A stretch of 64,000 bases of DNA from a bacterium (GCA_030690415.1 JAUYGZ010000008.1:100860-164859), one strand, 5' to 3'. Shown: positions 19,575 to 28,804, counted from the first letter of the stretch. Translations and numbers: made by a program. Notes: generated by a model from the letters alone, not told the origin.

Positions 19575-20840
19575 TTACCGCGATTCTCTTTTCAGCTTAT
19601 TCACCAGTTCATCGAGAATGTCCGCGAAGGCTGTCAGTATTCCATGATCACGAAGTGTTTTTTGAAATATATTGGTAAAGAACTGGTCATGATCCTGATG
19701 GGGATCATATTCCCTGAGCCCAGTGAAGAGACCGCTCAAGAGATCCTCTTTAAATGAGTGCTCAGTGAGATGTCGAAACAGGGCTCTTTTGAAGTCAGTT
19801 GGTCCTGTATATCGTTCAGGGTATTGCCGGAAATATTCTTCAGGAAAAATTTCTTTGGCAGATTCTTCTGTGAGTTTCAGACGCTTTGTCCTAGGCCTAT
19901 CATCCCCTGATTCATAAGGTCTCGTTTTAACATCAATTGCCATATATTTATATATGTGCTTTTTCCCCTTTGTTTTCTTGATTTCCACCATCAGATCGAC
20001 TAAGCCATAATAATCCATCACAGCATCGACGGGGATCACACGCCACCTGGTGCCTTTCAGATATTCCGCCAGGACGAGGGTAATAATCCGCTCCATGAAC
20101 TTTCCCCAGGTCAGTTTCTGATAGGCTTTTTCACCATCAGTGTCCAGATTTCTTCTGTCTTCGAGGACTGCCCTTCCGAGCAGCTCCTCTTTCAGCTTTT
20201 GGAAAGCATCATGAACAGGCTTCAGTTCCTCGAATGATTTGAGAGTCTCCTGGTCCTTCTCCCAGAGTCTTTTCAACACGGACTCAGGCGATTCAGAGGG
20301 ATCCACCTCGAATGGAAAAAGGTTGATAGCATCAACAAGACCGCTGTGGCCCAGTCGGGCAAATTGACGTATCGCGTTTTCCATGGAGAGTCCTTCAAGA
20401 ATTTCTCTTCGGAAAAAGGTTCTGGACCGGTAATCAAATTGTTCTTTGCTCGCGGATATCGCGATCATCTTTTCTTTGAATTCCGGTTCACCAATGTGTT
20501 GCAGATCGATCAGTGGCTCTGGCTGGCGGGACTTCTTTCTTTTATCCTCTTCTTCACGAGCTTTCCGAATAAGTTCCACCCATTTCTCATTTCGAAGATC
20601 CAGCAGTCGCTGAACCTGTTTTGAAACCCCTGATGTAAGAATCTCAGATAGCTTTTCTCTGGATTCTTTAATCATCGATTCGAGTCTTTTCTGGTTTTCT
20701 GGAGCGATATCTTCCTGATGATTCGATCCTACTGGTCCTTGCTCCGCACCACTTTCAAATGGTGTTTCATTGGGAACTGGAAGCGTCATAGATGGAAGAA
20801 AATATCCTTTCAGTATATCAAAAAATGGCTCATTAATCAA
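19575..20840 (-). CDS. unknown protein with a PD-(D/E)XK nuclease-like segment
   Basis: 421 residues. The N-terminal half is charged and helical. At ~250-300 a helix with Glu (KFMERIITLVLAEYL) is followed by YYGLVDLMVEI and, ~20 residues on, YMAIDVKTRP. A helix Glu, an Asp at the end of a strand and a D-V-K on the next strand is the arrangement of PD-(D/E)XK nucleases; this is pattern-based and not verified. An alternative start is the Met at residue 18 (20789). It is the third gene of the first - strand unit, after 23886 and 20928. If the nuclease call is wrong it is simply a helical cluster protein. Confidence 0.65.
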   Translation of the reverse strand: MINEPFFDILKGYFLPSMTLPVPNETPFESGAEQGPVGSNHQEDIAPENQKRLESMIKESREKLSEILTSGVSKQVQRLLDLRNEKWVELIRKAREEEDKRKKSRQPEPLIDLQHIGEPEFKEKMIAISASKEQFDYRSRTFFRREILEGLSMENAIRQFARLGHSGLVDAINLFPFEVDPSESPESVLKRLWEKDQETLKSFEELKPVHDAFQKLKEELLGRAVLEDRRNLDTDGEKAYQKLTWGKFMERIITLVLAEYLKGTRWRVIPVDAVMDYYGLVDLMVEIKKTKGKKHIYKYMAIDVKTRPYESGDDRPRTKRLKLTEESAKEIFPEEYFRQYPERYTGPTDFKRALFRHLTEHSFKEDLLSGLFTGLREYDPHQDHDQFFTNIFQKTLRDHGILTAFADILDELVNKLKRESR

Positions 20841-20927
20841 TGAAAGTGCTTATCCCGAGGATCCCTACGATCGGATGGAAGAGAGGAATCAACGCTCAAC
20901 TTTTCATCAAGATTAAGATATTAGGTC

Positions 20928-23876
20928 TCAACTCGCTCCCTGCAGAAGTATTTCCTTATAATCCCCATTCTCTTCTACATACACAAACCGCTCTTTGTTT
21001 CCTGTATCACTTTTGTTCGGAGGGTTGGGTGCCACGATACTCCATTTATTATCAACTTCATCAACTTTCATCAGAGCATTTCCATTATCAGGTTTCTTCA
21101 GCAATTCGATGAGCTTCCTAAAATTGTACCGAAATGCCTCGAGATACTTGGCGTTGGCATTATCGGTAAGAAGGGGTGGGTTCTCATTTTCCCCCTTCAT
21201 GATCGCTTGTGGATTTCCATTGGCTTTCACAATGAGGAGATCGTCGAAGAGACAGGGGGTATTTGGATCATTGTCCTTGAGGCACTTTAAGGGTCCCTTG
21301 CCACCTTCTGAAGAATCGATAGAGATGATCTCTATTTGAGAGAAGTCAAGTGGATTGTTGAAGTCAGTAGTATTTGTATTAGCTAGTTCTTTATCCAGCT
21401 CCGACAGCTGAGTATTCACATCCGAATACATCTTCTCCTTCGTCTCCAGTCCAAATTTCCCATCTCCTCGTACTTTTCCTTTCTCATCCAGCCGTGTCAC
21501 CACGCATTTCTCTTTGATGGCTTCGAGCAGGGATTTCCATTTGCCGAGTTCTTTTACATCTTTGTGTTTCTCGATATATTTTTTGAAGCCACCTTTGTTT
21601 CTAATTAAGGTTGGATAGACAGTTGGATTTTCGCCCCCTCTATTTTGGCTTATAAATTCTTTAATCGCCTCAAAATTCTTATCCAACACATCCTCAATGC
21701 CCTTGAGGTGGGGGAGAGTTTTGGCTGCTGTCGTGAGGGCTTCATAAGCTGTGATGACTTCCTGTCGCTTTGTATTCAACGCTTCATTTCTTTCACCCTC
21801 TTCTTCATTTTCCTCATCTCCTCCTTCTTCTTCCCTTCCTTCCTCCTTCGCGGCAGCGCCCTCCCACATCTCAAGCATCTTGCCCGCCATATCGTCATAC
21901 CCCGCCGGCCCCTTCGGGTACCGTGACTCGAGGGTCAGGCGTGGCAGGCTGATGAGCATTTCGTAGAGGTCTTTGTGGTAGCGCTTCATCTCCCTCAGCA
22001 GTGGGAACTCCCTCCCCAGCTCGAAATCCGACATTTTGCCCCAGAGCTTTTCGTCTGCGGTGCCGGCGTTTTGAATTTCCTCCAAATAGTCATGAACTCC
22101 CGTTCGATCGTCTGCACTGAGTTCCTTATACCATTTATCAACCTGTTTCTGGTTCACTTTGCCCAGGACCTCTTGGGCTTTTTTCGTCCGTTCATCCTGC
22201 TCTTTGGCGAATTTTTTGATGGTATCGAGAAGCTCGGGGTGAAAGCCCTTGTAGAGAGATTCGAGGACTTCTTTCGTCACGGGTGTTTTTTGGAACTGGT
22301 CATTGAGTTTAAACAATGATTCGACCTTTTCCATGGCTTTGAGGGCGTCCTCGGATCGGCCAAGTGTGATACGGGCAGCGCTAAGGATCCTTTGTTCTTG
22401 TTCAAACTCATTTGTGATTGCAGTCTTTTCAGGCTCTTCTGCTTTTGCCAGCTTCACCTGTAGGCTCATGAGCCGCATGCTCGACTGGTCCACTGCGGAT
22501 TTGTTATCCTTGATCTGGGCTCTCAGGTCTTTTATGGCCGCGTCGAAATCTTTTTTATCTTTGGTGATGCTGGACTGGTGCTCACGGAGCTCTTTCTCGA
22601 CGAAAGTTTTTTCTTCGGTTTCTTTGGTTTTTTGTGCCAAGAGGGCTTCCTCTTTTCTTTCGATCTTGAGAGTAACACCCCCTGCCACTGTTCCCGAAAC
22701 CAGTTGCCCCGGCTTGGCTTCTATCACTTCAGTTATCGGTTTTTTATCGATGAATCCTCCGGGAGCAATTTTTATTGTATTCGGCGCTTCACCCGGCCCG
22801 CGTTTTGGGATTCGAAAGTCTTTGAGTTCGTCTCCAGCTGAGATTGTGACTATTCCCTTCTCGAGCAGATCCTGCTGGAACTTGAGGCTTTTTCTCAGCA
22901 CGGATGGGATTTTCATATTGTTTCTCCATCGGTCGAGAAAATTCCCGACCCTGGTCCATCTCAAGATACCTCCAGTGATGGCAGCCCCTAATGCGGCCCC
23001 TCCAACAATTGGCCAAAAAACCGGAAATGTGACACCCGCTAGTGCCAGGGATCCTACTGTTAAAGAACTACCGAGTACACCGACACCGCCCGACAGGAGC
23101 CCTGTATTAAACTTTTGCCAAATCCATGCTCCAGCCTTATCATACCATTCGGCCTTATTAATCGCCTCATCCCTCATTTTCTTCACCTCCTTCGCGTAGT
23201 CCTGAACCCTGTTCAGCCGTCCGTTCAGGGCGTTGATCCTCCGCTCGAGGTTTTTCTTTCTATTGGTAAGCTCATTCACCCGCTCGAGGTCTTCTTTCTT
23301 CATGCCCAATGCGCCTACGGTATCCGCGAGGGATCGGTAAAAGGTTTGTTCTTCTTCAGAGACTTCTTGTAATTCATATGTAGGCTCTTCATTTTCATCA
23401 CTTATCCAAGTGCCCACTGCTAAACCCTCAAGCTTTTCTTTCGCAAGCTCCGCGACATCATTCCCCTCTGGTGTCCCAACCCTTGCTGATAATTCGTCAA
23501 TGGCGTCAAGGGCCTTCTTAGACGCACGCTTGCGGAATTTATCCATGAGGTACTCGTGGATTATCCATTTTAGGTCTTCTCCGATTTTCCTTGATGACAA
23601 TATGATGCTAATAGCATTTTCTTTCCCCATCTCATCCAGCACGTCCTCATACTTTTCGGCAAAAGCTTCGGGATCCGTGGTCGTGAAGACTCCGCTCAGC
23701 TGGTCAAAGATAGCCGCCTGGCTGTCGACGGGGTGGACTTTTCCGGGCTCTTCAAGACCCTTTTCTTCACTGAGGGTTTTTTCATCAGGGCCTTTCCCTT
23801 TGCTGGTATACCAAATACATCGTTTGGGGAGCAAAAAATGATCGTTTTGATGCTGAAATGTGCTCTGAAGCTCCAT
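20928..23876 (-). CDS. very large coiled-coil protein with central hydrophobic region (module B)
   Basis: 982 residues, paralogous in layout to the protein at 5531: N-terminal FLLPKRCIWY, helical domain, then a hydrophobic Gly-rich region at ~250-315 (LLSGGVGVLGSSLTVGSLAL, IVGGAALGAAITGGILRW) that can form a membrane hairpin, then a long coiled coil (~400-500) and a helical domain. It carries extra C-terminal material: an acidic stretch (~675-705), and a final ~300 residues with strands and the shared YLEAF segment (DDLLIVKANGNPQAIM, AKYLEAFRYNFRKL). No signal peptide. It begins 9 bases after the 142-residue gene, so both are co-translated. Confidence 0.78.
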   Translation of the reverse strand: MELQSTFQHQNDHFLLPKRCIWYTSKGKGPDEKTLSEEKGLEEPGKVHPVDSQAAIFDQLSGVFTTTDPEAFAEKYEDVLDEMGKENAISIILSSRKIGEDLKWIIHEYLMDKFRKRASKKALDAIDELSARVGTPEGNDVAELAKEKLEGLAVGTWISDENEEPTYELQEVSEEEQTFYRSLADTVGALGMKKEDLERVNELTNRKKNLERRINALNGRLNRVQDYAKEVKKMRDEAINKAEWYDKAGAWIWQKFNTGLLSGGVGVLGSSLTVGSLALAGVTFPVFWPIVGGAALGAAITGGILRWTRVGNFLDRWRNNMKIPSVLRKSLKFQQDLLEKGIVTISAGDELKDFRIPKRGPGEAPNTIKIAPGGFIDKKPITEVIEAKPGQLVSGTVAGGVTLKIERKEEALLAQKTKETEEKTFVEKELREHQSSITKDKKDFDAAIKDLRAQIKDNKSAVDQSSMRLMSLQVKLAKAEEPEKTAITNEFEQEQRILSAARITLGRSEDALKAMEKVESLFKLNDQFQKTPVTKEVLESLYKGFHPELLDTIKKFAKEQDERTKKAQEVLGKVNQKQVDKWYKELSADDRTGVHDYLEEIQNAGTADEKLWGKMSDFELGREFPLLREMKRYHKDLYEMLISLPRLTLESRYPKGPAGYDDMAGKMLEMWEGAAAKEEGREEEGGDEENEEEGERNEALNTKRQEVITAYEALTTAAKTLPHLKGIEDVLDKNFEAIKEFISQNRGGENPTVYPTLIRNKGGFKKYIEKHKDVKELGKWKSLLEAIKEKCVVTRLDEKGKVRGDGKFGLETKEKMYSDVNTQLSELDKELANTNTTDFNNPLDFSQIEIISIDSSEGGKGPLKCLKDNDPNTPCLFDDLLIVKANGNPQAIMKGENENPPLLTDNANAKYLEAFRYNFRKLIELLKKPDNGNALMKVDEVDNKWSIVAPNPPNKSDTGNKERFVYVEENGDYKEILLQGAS

Positions 23877-23885
23877 ACTCCGGTG

Positions 23886-24314
23886 TTATTTGTTTTTAAT
23901 TTTTTGTGCCATTTCGCGGGCCTGCTTAGCTTCCCCTTTTTTCTGAACTTCGTGGAGCTGCTCGACCGTACGAATCTCGATGTGCTCGCATGCCGCCTGA
24001 ATTTCTTTGCAGGCTCCTATGGAGACAGCCGTCAATTCAACATTAGTCTGATCCAGTTCTTTATTCAGGCCATCTATTTCCTCTTCCAGAGACCTTGCCT
24101 CCTCCAAACGGGACTGATAGTGGCGTTCCAGAAGGTCGATGAAGAGCTGGTAATGAGGCAGATCAAAGGTTCCCTGCGCGATCAGGAAGAGAAAGAGCGC
24201 TTTGTGTTCATCAAGAATGGGACTCACCGCGATATCCGCGGCGATTTTCCCGATGAATTCGGGGGTGAGTTCGGGGGGAGTTGCATCCGTCTTTTGGGTT
24301 TTGGTTTTTGACAT
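23886..24314 (-). CDS. small coiled-coil protein, first gene of coiled-coil module B
   Basis: 142 residues: a short disordered N-terminus, a compact helical part (HKALFLFLIAQGTFDLPHYQ) and a coiled coil (LEEEIDGLNKELDQTNVEL). The compact part aligns with KKIAYLYMIAEETFTLADLE in the 134-residue product of 5125, identifying the two as paralogues. As first gene of the - strand unit it is read from the strong promoter at 24338-24366. GAGGA lies 16 bases before the ATG, too far for a normal Shine-Dalgarno. Confidence 0.75.
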   Translation of the reverse strand: MSKTKTQKTDATPPELTPEFIGKIAADIAVSPILDEHKALFLFLIAQGTFDLPHYQLFIDLLERHYQSRLEEARSLEEEIDGLNKELDQTNVELTAVSIGACKEIQAACEHIEIRTVEQLHEVQKKGEAKQAREMAQKIKNK

Positions 24315-24337
24315 ATTTTTATTTTTTTATTCCTCTC

Positions 24338-24366
24338 ATTATAGCGGAAAAAGGGGTTTGATGCAA
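24338..24366 (-). promoter_or_regulatory. sigma70-type promoter of the - strand coiled-coil unit
   Basis: On the - strand TTGCAT (24366-24361), 17-bp spacer, TATAAT (24343-24338). Its -35 hexamer overlaps the -35 of the divergent HicB/HicA promoter. Confidence 0.75.
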
Positions 24367-24385
24367 TGGCCAGGATGGGTATAAT
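24358..24385 (+). promoter_or_regulatory. putative promoter of hicB-hicA, overlapping the divergent promoter
   Basis: TTGATG (24358-24363), 16-bp spacer, TATAAT (24380-24385). It shares bases 24361-24363 with the -35 of the opposite promoter, so occupancy by RNA polymerase or by HicB would affect both directions. Confidence 0.55.
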
Positions 24386-24414
24386 GGGTTTAGACATTTT
24401 CCTCTCTTCAGTTC

Positions 24415-24687
24415 ATGAAAAAAACAGTCCGGCAAAACATTTCTCATTACACCGTCGTCTTCACATCCGATGAAGAGGGGTTTTACCATGTGAGCGTTCC
24501 TGTCCTTCCTGGCTGTGTGACGTTTGGAAGCAGTTTTCAGGAAGCTCAGGAGAAGGCTCAGGAAGTGATTGAGCTCTGGCTGGAAGAACTGGCGGGTGAG
24601 AAACAACCTTTACCTCAAGAGACGAAACGGCCCTGGATAGGAGATATTGCCGTCAAAGTTCCGAAACTAAAAAGTTATTCCGTGTAA
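24415..24687 (+). CDS. hicB: HicB-family antitoxin
   Basis: 90 residues with the degenerate RNase-H-like HicB pattern: HYTVVFTSDEEGFYHVSVP, VLPGCVTFGSSFQEAQEKA, QEVIELWLEELA. HicB binds and inhibits the HicA RNase and usually represses the operon. There is little room for a C-terminal DNA-binding domain beyond residue ~75, so DNA binding is uncertain. The order is antitoxin then toxin (10-base gap), the reverse of the classic hicAB order but common. Confidence 0.85.
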   Translation: MKKTVRQNISHYTVVFTSDEEGFYHVSVPVLPGCVTFGSSFQEAQEKAQEVIELWLEELAGEKQPLPQETKRPWIGDIAVKVPKLKSYSV

Positions 24688-24697
24688 GCCCTTCCGA

Positions 24698-24904
24698 ATG
24701 CCCCAGTACTCTGCTGATCGAATTATCAAGGCACTCCTGAAACATGGTTTTCAGCTTGTTCGGTCAAAGGGGAGTCATCAGATCTTCAAGAATCAGGAAG
24801 GCTTCATGGTCCCGGTTCCCTTTCATGGGAAAAAGAAAAGCATACCCCTCGGGACTGCCCTTGCCATTATCAGGCAGAGCGGGATCGCGAGGGAGGAGTT
24901 TTAA
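24698..24904 (+). CDS. hicA: HicA-family mRNA interferase toxin
   Basis: 68 residues with the dsRBD-like HicA fold: SADRIIKALLKHGFQLVRSK, then GSHQIF containing the catalytic His, and VPVPFHGKKKSIPLGTALAI followed by IIRQSGI. HicA cleaves mRNA/tmRNA independent of ribosomes. It follows hicB by 10 bases and starts with ATG without a clear Shine-Dalgarno. Confidence 0.9.
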   Translation: MPQYSADRIIKALLKHGFQLVRSKGSHQIFKNQEGFMVPVPFHGKKKSIPLGTALAIIRQSGIAREEF

Positions 24905-25069
24905 AAACGGTCAAGGAAAAAGATTTTCATAGCGGAAAGAAATCGATAAAATAGAGATTCCCTGGTAATGACATCGGAGAAACATCATGTCCTTTTGTCC
25001 ATCTGAACCACTTTCCACATATATATCCTTGTTTATACTTCATTCGAATCTAGTCTATATTGATGAACT

Positions 25070-25327
25070 ATGGCGCTTACGAAAAAAGACATATCAATAA
25101 TTTCTCAGCTCTTCAATCAGGGGTATGAGCATATTATTTTGCCAAACCTGAATAGAATCGAATCGAAAGTGGACCATCTGGAATCACGATTTGATTCGCT
25201 GGAATTACGATTTGATTCTCTGGAGACAGAATTTGGTGTTTTCAAAAAGTTCGTCAGAAAAATTGATGATGCTCAGAACGAACTCGAAAAAAGAGTGAGC
25301 AGGCTCGAATTGGCAGGGGCTCGTTGA
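25070..25327 (+). CDS. small coiled-coil protein, paralogue of 29374
   Basis: 85 residues. The start MALTKKDISIISQLF matches MTLTKEDITIISDLF of the protein at 29374; the rest is a coiled coil with an internal repeat (ESRFDSLELRFDSLETEF). No family name known to me; similar short proteins are common as unannotated genes in CPR. The upstream 50 bases also resemble those of 29374. It is a monocistronic gene between HicBA and the convergent HEPN gene. Confidence 0.65.
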   Translation: MALTKKDISIISQLFNQGYEHIILPNLNRIESKVDHLESRFDSLELRFDSLETEFGVFKKFVRKIDDAQNELEKRVSRLELAGAR

Positions 25328-25369
25328 AGGAGAGAAAAGGGGGGCTTTTTACCTCATTTTGAATTGCCA

Positions 25370-25768
25370 TTACTGCTGCTCTTCGAGATATCTCCTGATG
25401 ATTTTTTCGGCTTTCAGGGCTGCCTGGACAGCCTTTTTTGCCTCGCCTGTCCAGAGGGTTTCATCAATATTCACTCCTGGATACCGTGAAAATCTGTAGA
25501 GCGAGTCTAATATTCCTCCGAGATTCATCAGGTCCAATTGGTCTTTTTCGCTCACCGGAAGGTCTTTTGTCAGAACATCTAATTTGTGAATTTTGGGAAT
25601 TTCACCATTGTCCTGAATCAATAATCCTTTCAGATACTTTTCACAGGATTCATGACTGTGGAAAATGGCGTGCGGCAAAAACCCTTTCTCATGGAGGATT
25701 TTTTCGGCCAGTCTGAGGTCCTCACTGGCATAGGCAACCCAATCGTGTGCAGGACTATTGTTTTTCAT
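25370..25768 (-). CDS. HEPN-domain protein (partner of MNT nucleotidyltransferase)
   Basis: 132 residues from ATG 25768 (MKNNSPAHDWVAYASEDL); the frame is open 29 codons further up, but that part overlaps the MNT gene out of phase with any family similarity. HEPN pattern: DLRLAEKILHEKGFLPHAIF, HSHESCEKYLKGLLI, and a C-terminal SLYRFSRYPG. MNT-HEPN pairs act as TA modules in which the MNT enzyme modifies the HEPN RNase. The start overlaps the MNT stop by 14 bases. Confidence 0.8.
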   Translation of the reverse strand: MKNNSPAHDWVAYASEDLRLAEKILHEKGFLPHAIFHSHESCEKYLKGLLIQDNGEIPKIHKLDVLTKDLPVSEKDQLDLMNLGGILDSLYRFSRYPGVNIDETLWTGEAKKAVQAALKAEKIIRRYLEEQQ

Positions 25769-26075
25769 AAAGTGTTTTGCCTTTCGAGAGAATGTCCGTA
25801 AACAGTTGATCTTCCCGCTTCCGGATCGTTTCGAACTCCTGTTGGTTGTATACAAAGATATCGAGGGGTTCCCAAATATTCTTTTGTCTCAGCATTCTGG
25901 TCAGCTCTCCGCTTCGTTCATACAATCTTTTTCGAGTGCCTTTTTTGACCACCAATAAATCATAATCACTCCATTTATTCGGCTTTCCCCAGACACGGGA
26001 TCCAAAAAGAATAATTTTATCCGGGTTGTATTCCCGCACGATGGTGTCCCTGATGTGTTTGAGGATTTTGCTCAT
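25755..26075 (-). CDS. minimal nucleotidyltransferase (MNT) antitoxin-type protein
   Basis: 106 residues with the full GSx10DxD motif (GSRVWGKPNKWSDYDLLVV) and a later DIFV strand (EPLDIFVYN) giving the third acidic residue. This is the catalytic set of pol-beta-type nucleotidyltransferases. Known MNT antitoxins adenylylate the HEPN toxin. It overlaps the HEPN gene by 14 bases, MNT first. Confidence 0.85.
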   Translation of the reverse strand: MSKILKHIRDTIVREYNPDKIILFGSRVWGKPNKWSDYDLLVVKKGTRKRLYERSGELTRMLRQKNIWEPLDIFVYNQQEFETIRKREDQLFTDILSKGKTLYEKQ

Positions 26076-26134
26076 GAGCTGAAATTAACCGAGTTTATTA
26101 TACGGGATTGCTCAGAGAAAGGGAAATGGAGCAA

Positions 26135-28804
26135 TTAACGCGACTCACCATGGTTCGTGAAAATCAGCTTCCTCAGCTCCTCAACTATCAGAACCATCAG
26201 GCCGGCCCCGATCACCATGAACCATTCGCTGAGACTGAGACCGGTCGTGTGAAATATGTTCTGAAAGAAGGGTAAGTAGATGATAGCAAGGACCAAGGCA
26301 ACTGAGGCCGTCACCGCGCCCCAGAGCGGTTTCAGGGTGCGCAAGCGGAAGACAGAGTAAGTGAAGCTGCGGGCGTTGAAGGCATTGAAAAGCTGGATGA
26401 CCACCAGGGTCGCGAAAGCCAGCGTTGAGGCCTGAATGTGGATCGGATCAAGCATGTCAAGATGCTCGCCCCATGCCCAGCCGAGGGTACTCAACCGGAA
26501 CAGATAAACCCCCACGACCACCGCTCCGACGAAGAGACCGACCAGGACGAAATGCGTGACGAAGCTCCGGTTCATGATGCGCGCTTTCGGGTCACGGGGA
26601 GGCTTATTCATGACATTCGGCTCAGCGTGATCGACTCCCAGTGCGATGCCGGGGAGGATATCCGTCCCCAGATTGACGGCCAGGATGAGCGAAGCGGTAA
26701 GGGGGACCGGAATTTGTAAGAGTATGGCTGAAAAAACGGTCAGAAGTTCGCCGATATTGCAGGAAAAAATAAACCAGGTAAATTTTCTCAAATTCCCATA
26801 AATCTTGCGTCCTTCACTCACCGCGGTAACAATCGTGGCATAAGAATCGTCCAGAAGAATCATGTGAGCCGTTTCTTTTGCCACTTCCGTGCCGGTAATA
26901 CCCATCGCGATCCCCAGATCAGCCCTTTTGAGCGCGGGAGCGTCATTAACCCCGTCACCCGTGACCGCCACGACTTCTCCAAGGTGTTTTAAGCGATCGA
27001 CGATGCGGCGCTTGTGCTCTGGAGAGACACGGGAGAAGATAAGAGGCCCTTTGGTTTTAAGGACTTTATCCAGCTGTCGATCCTTCATTTTCTCCAACTC
27101 CGAACCGGTGATCACCGGTGTTTCATCCGTCGCCATACCGATTTTTAGGGCAATGGCTTTGGCGGTGAGGCCGTGGTCGCCCGTAATAATGATACTTCTG
27201 ATGCCGGCCTTGTGGGTGAGCCCGACAGCGCGGGGGACTTCTTCTCTCGGCGGATCGATCATGCCGGCCAGTCCGACGAAGATGAGGTTTTTTTCCAATT
27301 GCAGGGGCTTTTGTTTGCCTTCTTTGGCTCGTGGGTTTTCTGTGGTCTTGAGCGGACGGTAGGCGAATCCGATGAGCCGCAGAGCATCTGAGGCCATGCT
27401 TTCGAGGGAGTGTTGAACCTTCTTTTTTTGGAGTGAACTGAAGGGTTTAACCTTGCCGTCCACGAGAACATGGGTACAGCGCGTGAGAAGTTCGTCCGGG
27501 GATCCTTTTGTCAGCAAATGGCGTTCTTTACCATCCGTCACCACGCTCATCAGCTTCCGCTCACTGTCAAAAGGGATGGTTTCGAGGATTTTGAGCCGCT
27601 GAACCTTCAGGGCTTTTCGTTCTTCAACCATGCGTTTTCGAGACAGCGTGATCAGGGCTCCCTCCGTGGGATCACCCAGGATCTGATACCGACCACCTTT
27701 CTTCTGCAGTTCCGCTTCGGTGCAGTAGCTGGAAATGAGTCTGATCTTCTCCAGATTATCCTTCTGGAACCCTCTTGTAGGGCATTCAATAAAGCCCTTT
27801 CCCGGATCATATCCCGCTCCTCCGACTTCAACGATCTGATCAAGGCCGAGGAGAAGGCGCGTCACCGTCATTTCGTTCCGTGTCAGTGTGCCCGTTTTGT
27901 CTGAACAGATCACCGTCGTCGAGCCGAGGGTTTCAATCGAGGAAAGCTTTTTGACCACCGCGTTTTTTTTGATCATATTCTGAACACCCAGGGCGAGCGC
28001 TACGGTAATCGTCGCCGGAAGCCCCTCAGGCACGGCAGCCACGGCAACTGAAACGGCGAAGAGGAGGGATTCGAGGAATCCTTGCCCTTGGATAAAAATG
28101 CCGACGAGAATCAGGATCGCTGAAATAATCACCGTTACCTGTGTCACAAAAATCCCAATATTCAGCAGTTCCTTCTGCAGAGGAGACTTATCCCGAACCG
28201 TCTCAGTCGTCAGATGGGCAATTCGACCAAAGCGAGTCTCCATCCCGATGGCGATGACCCGCATATGAGCGGTTCCGGCAACTATCGCAGTCCCCATGAA
28301 GACCTCTTCCTTATTTGATTTTCCCACCGGAATCGACTCACCTGTAAGGGAACTCTCATCCACTCTTAACTCTGAACTCTGAACCAACTTCCCATCCGCC
28401 ACGACCTTGTCTCCCGGACTCAGAACCACGATATCCCCCGGAACAATTTCTTCAGCTTTGATTTGCTGTTTTTTGCCGTCCCTAATCACTATCGCGTGCG
28501 GGGCAATCAGTTTTTTAAGAGCTTCCAAAGCCCGTTCAGTCTTGTATTCCTGAAAAAAACCAATTCCGGCGTTGAGGATAACAATCCCCAGGATCACCAG
28601 TCCGTCAATCAATCCCGTTTGGTTTTCCTGATACCAGCCCATGAAGATGGCAATCCCGGCAGACAGGATCAGGATGATGACCATCAGGTCCGTGAACTGG
28701 TCGAGCAACTTTCGCCAGAGAGGATAGATATTGGTCGCTTTCAGTTCATTTTTGCCGTACTTCTGGCGAAGCCTGGCAAGCTGTGAGGAGGAGAGACCGG
28801 ACAT
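26135..28804 (-). CDS. P-type cation ATPase, calcium-transporting type
   Basis: ~889 residues from ATG 28804. All P2-type hallmarks are present: an actuator TGE (SSLTGES), PEGLP in the membrane (~258), phosphorylation motif SDKTGTLT (~300), TGDH (IIITGDHGLTAKAI), and GDGVNDAPALKRADLG (~615), with a C-terminal four-helix cation ATPase domain. AVAAVPEGLPATIT is the Ca2+/SERCA-PMR1-like form of the ion site. A start seven codons upstream (28825) would lie inside the 9-bp repeat array, so I reject it. Bases 28363-28383 are three 7-bp units coding SSELRVDE with no change of length against the family. Ion specificity is inferred. Confidence 0.92.
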   Translation of the reverse strand: MSGLSSSQLARLRQKYGKNELKATNIYPLWRKLLDQFTDLMVIILILSAGIAIFMGWYQENQTGLIDGLVILGIVILNAGIGFFQEYKTERALEALKKLIAPHAIVIRDGKKQQIKAEEIVPGDIVVLSPGDKVVADGKLVQSSELRVDESSLTGESIPVGKSNKEEVFMGTAIVAGTAHMRVIAIGMETRFGRIAHLTTETVRDKSPLQKELLNIGIFVTQVTVIISAILILVGIFIQGQGFLESLLFAVSVAVAAVPEGLPATITVALALGVQNMIKKNAVVKKLSSIETLGSTTVICSDKTGTLTRNEMTVTRLLLGLDQIVEVGGAGYDPGKGFIECPTRGFQKDNLEKIRLISSYCTEAELQKKGGRYQILGDPTEGALITLSRKRMVEERKALKVQRLKILETIPFDSERKLMSVVTDGKERHLLTKGSPDELLTRCTHVLVDGKVKPFSSLQKKKVQHSLESMASDALRLIGFAYRPLKTTENPRAKEGKQKPLQLEKNLIFVGLAGMIDPPREEVPRAVGLTHKAGIRSIIITGDHGLTAKAIALKIGMATDETPVITGSELEKMKDRQLDKVLKTKGPLIFSRVSPEHKRRIVDRLKHLGEVVAVTGDGVNDAPALKRADLGIAMGITGTEVAKETAHMILLDDSYATIVTAVSEGRKIYGNLRKFTWFIFSCNIGELLTVFSAILLQIPVPLTASLILAVNLGTDILPGIALGVDHAEPNVMNKPPRDPKARIMNRSFVTHFVLVGLFVGAVVVGVYLFRLSTLGWAWGEHLDMLDPIHIQASTLAFATLVVIQLFNAFNARSFTYSVFRLRTLKPLWGAVTASVALVLAIIYLPFFQNIFHTTGLSLSEWFMVIGAGLMVLIVEELRKLIFTNHGESR
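28363..28383 (-). repeat. three 7-bp units inside the P-type ATPase gene
   Basis: Read on the + strand: CTCTTAA, CTCTGAA, CTCTGAA, identical to units before smpB and in ftsQ. They code part of the actuator domain next to TGES without length change. Confidence 0.6.

Noticed and set aside
22303..23199. 298-codon open frame antisense to the 982-residue coiled-coil gene
   Set aside because: Arises from low stop density opposite Glu/Lys/Ala-rich coding; Ser/Leu-rich product with no motif.
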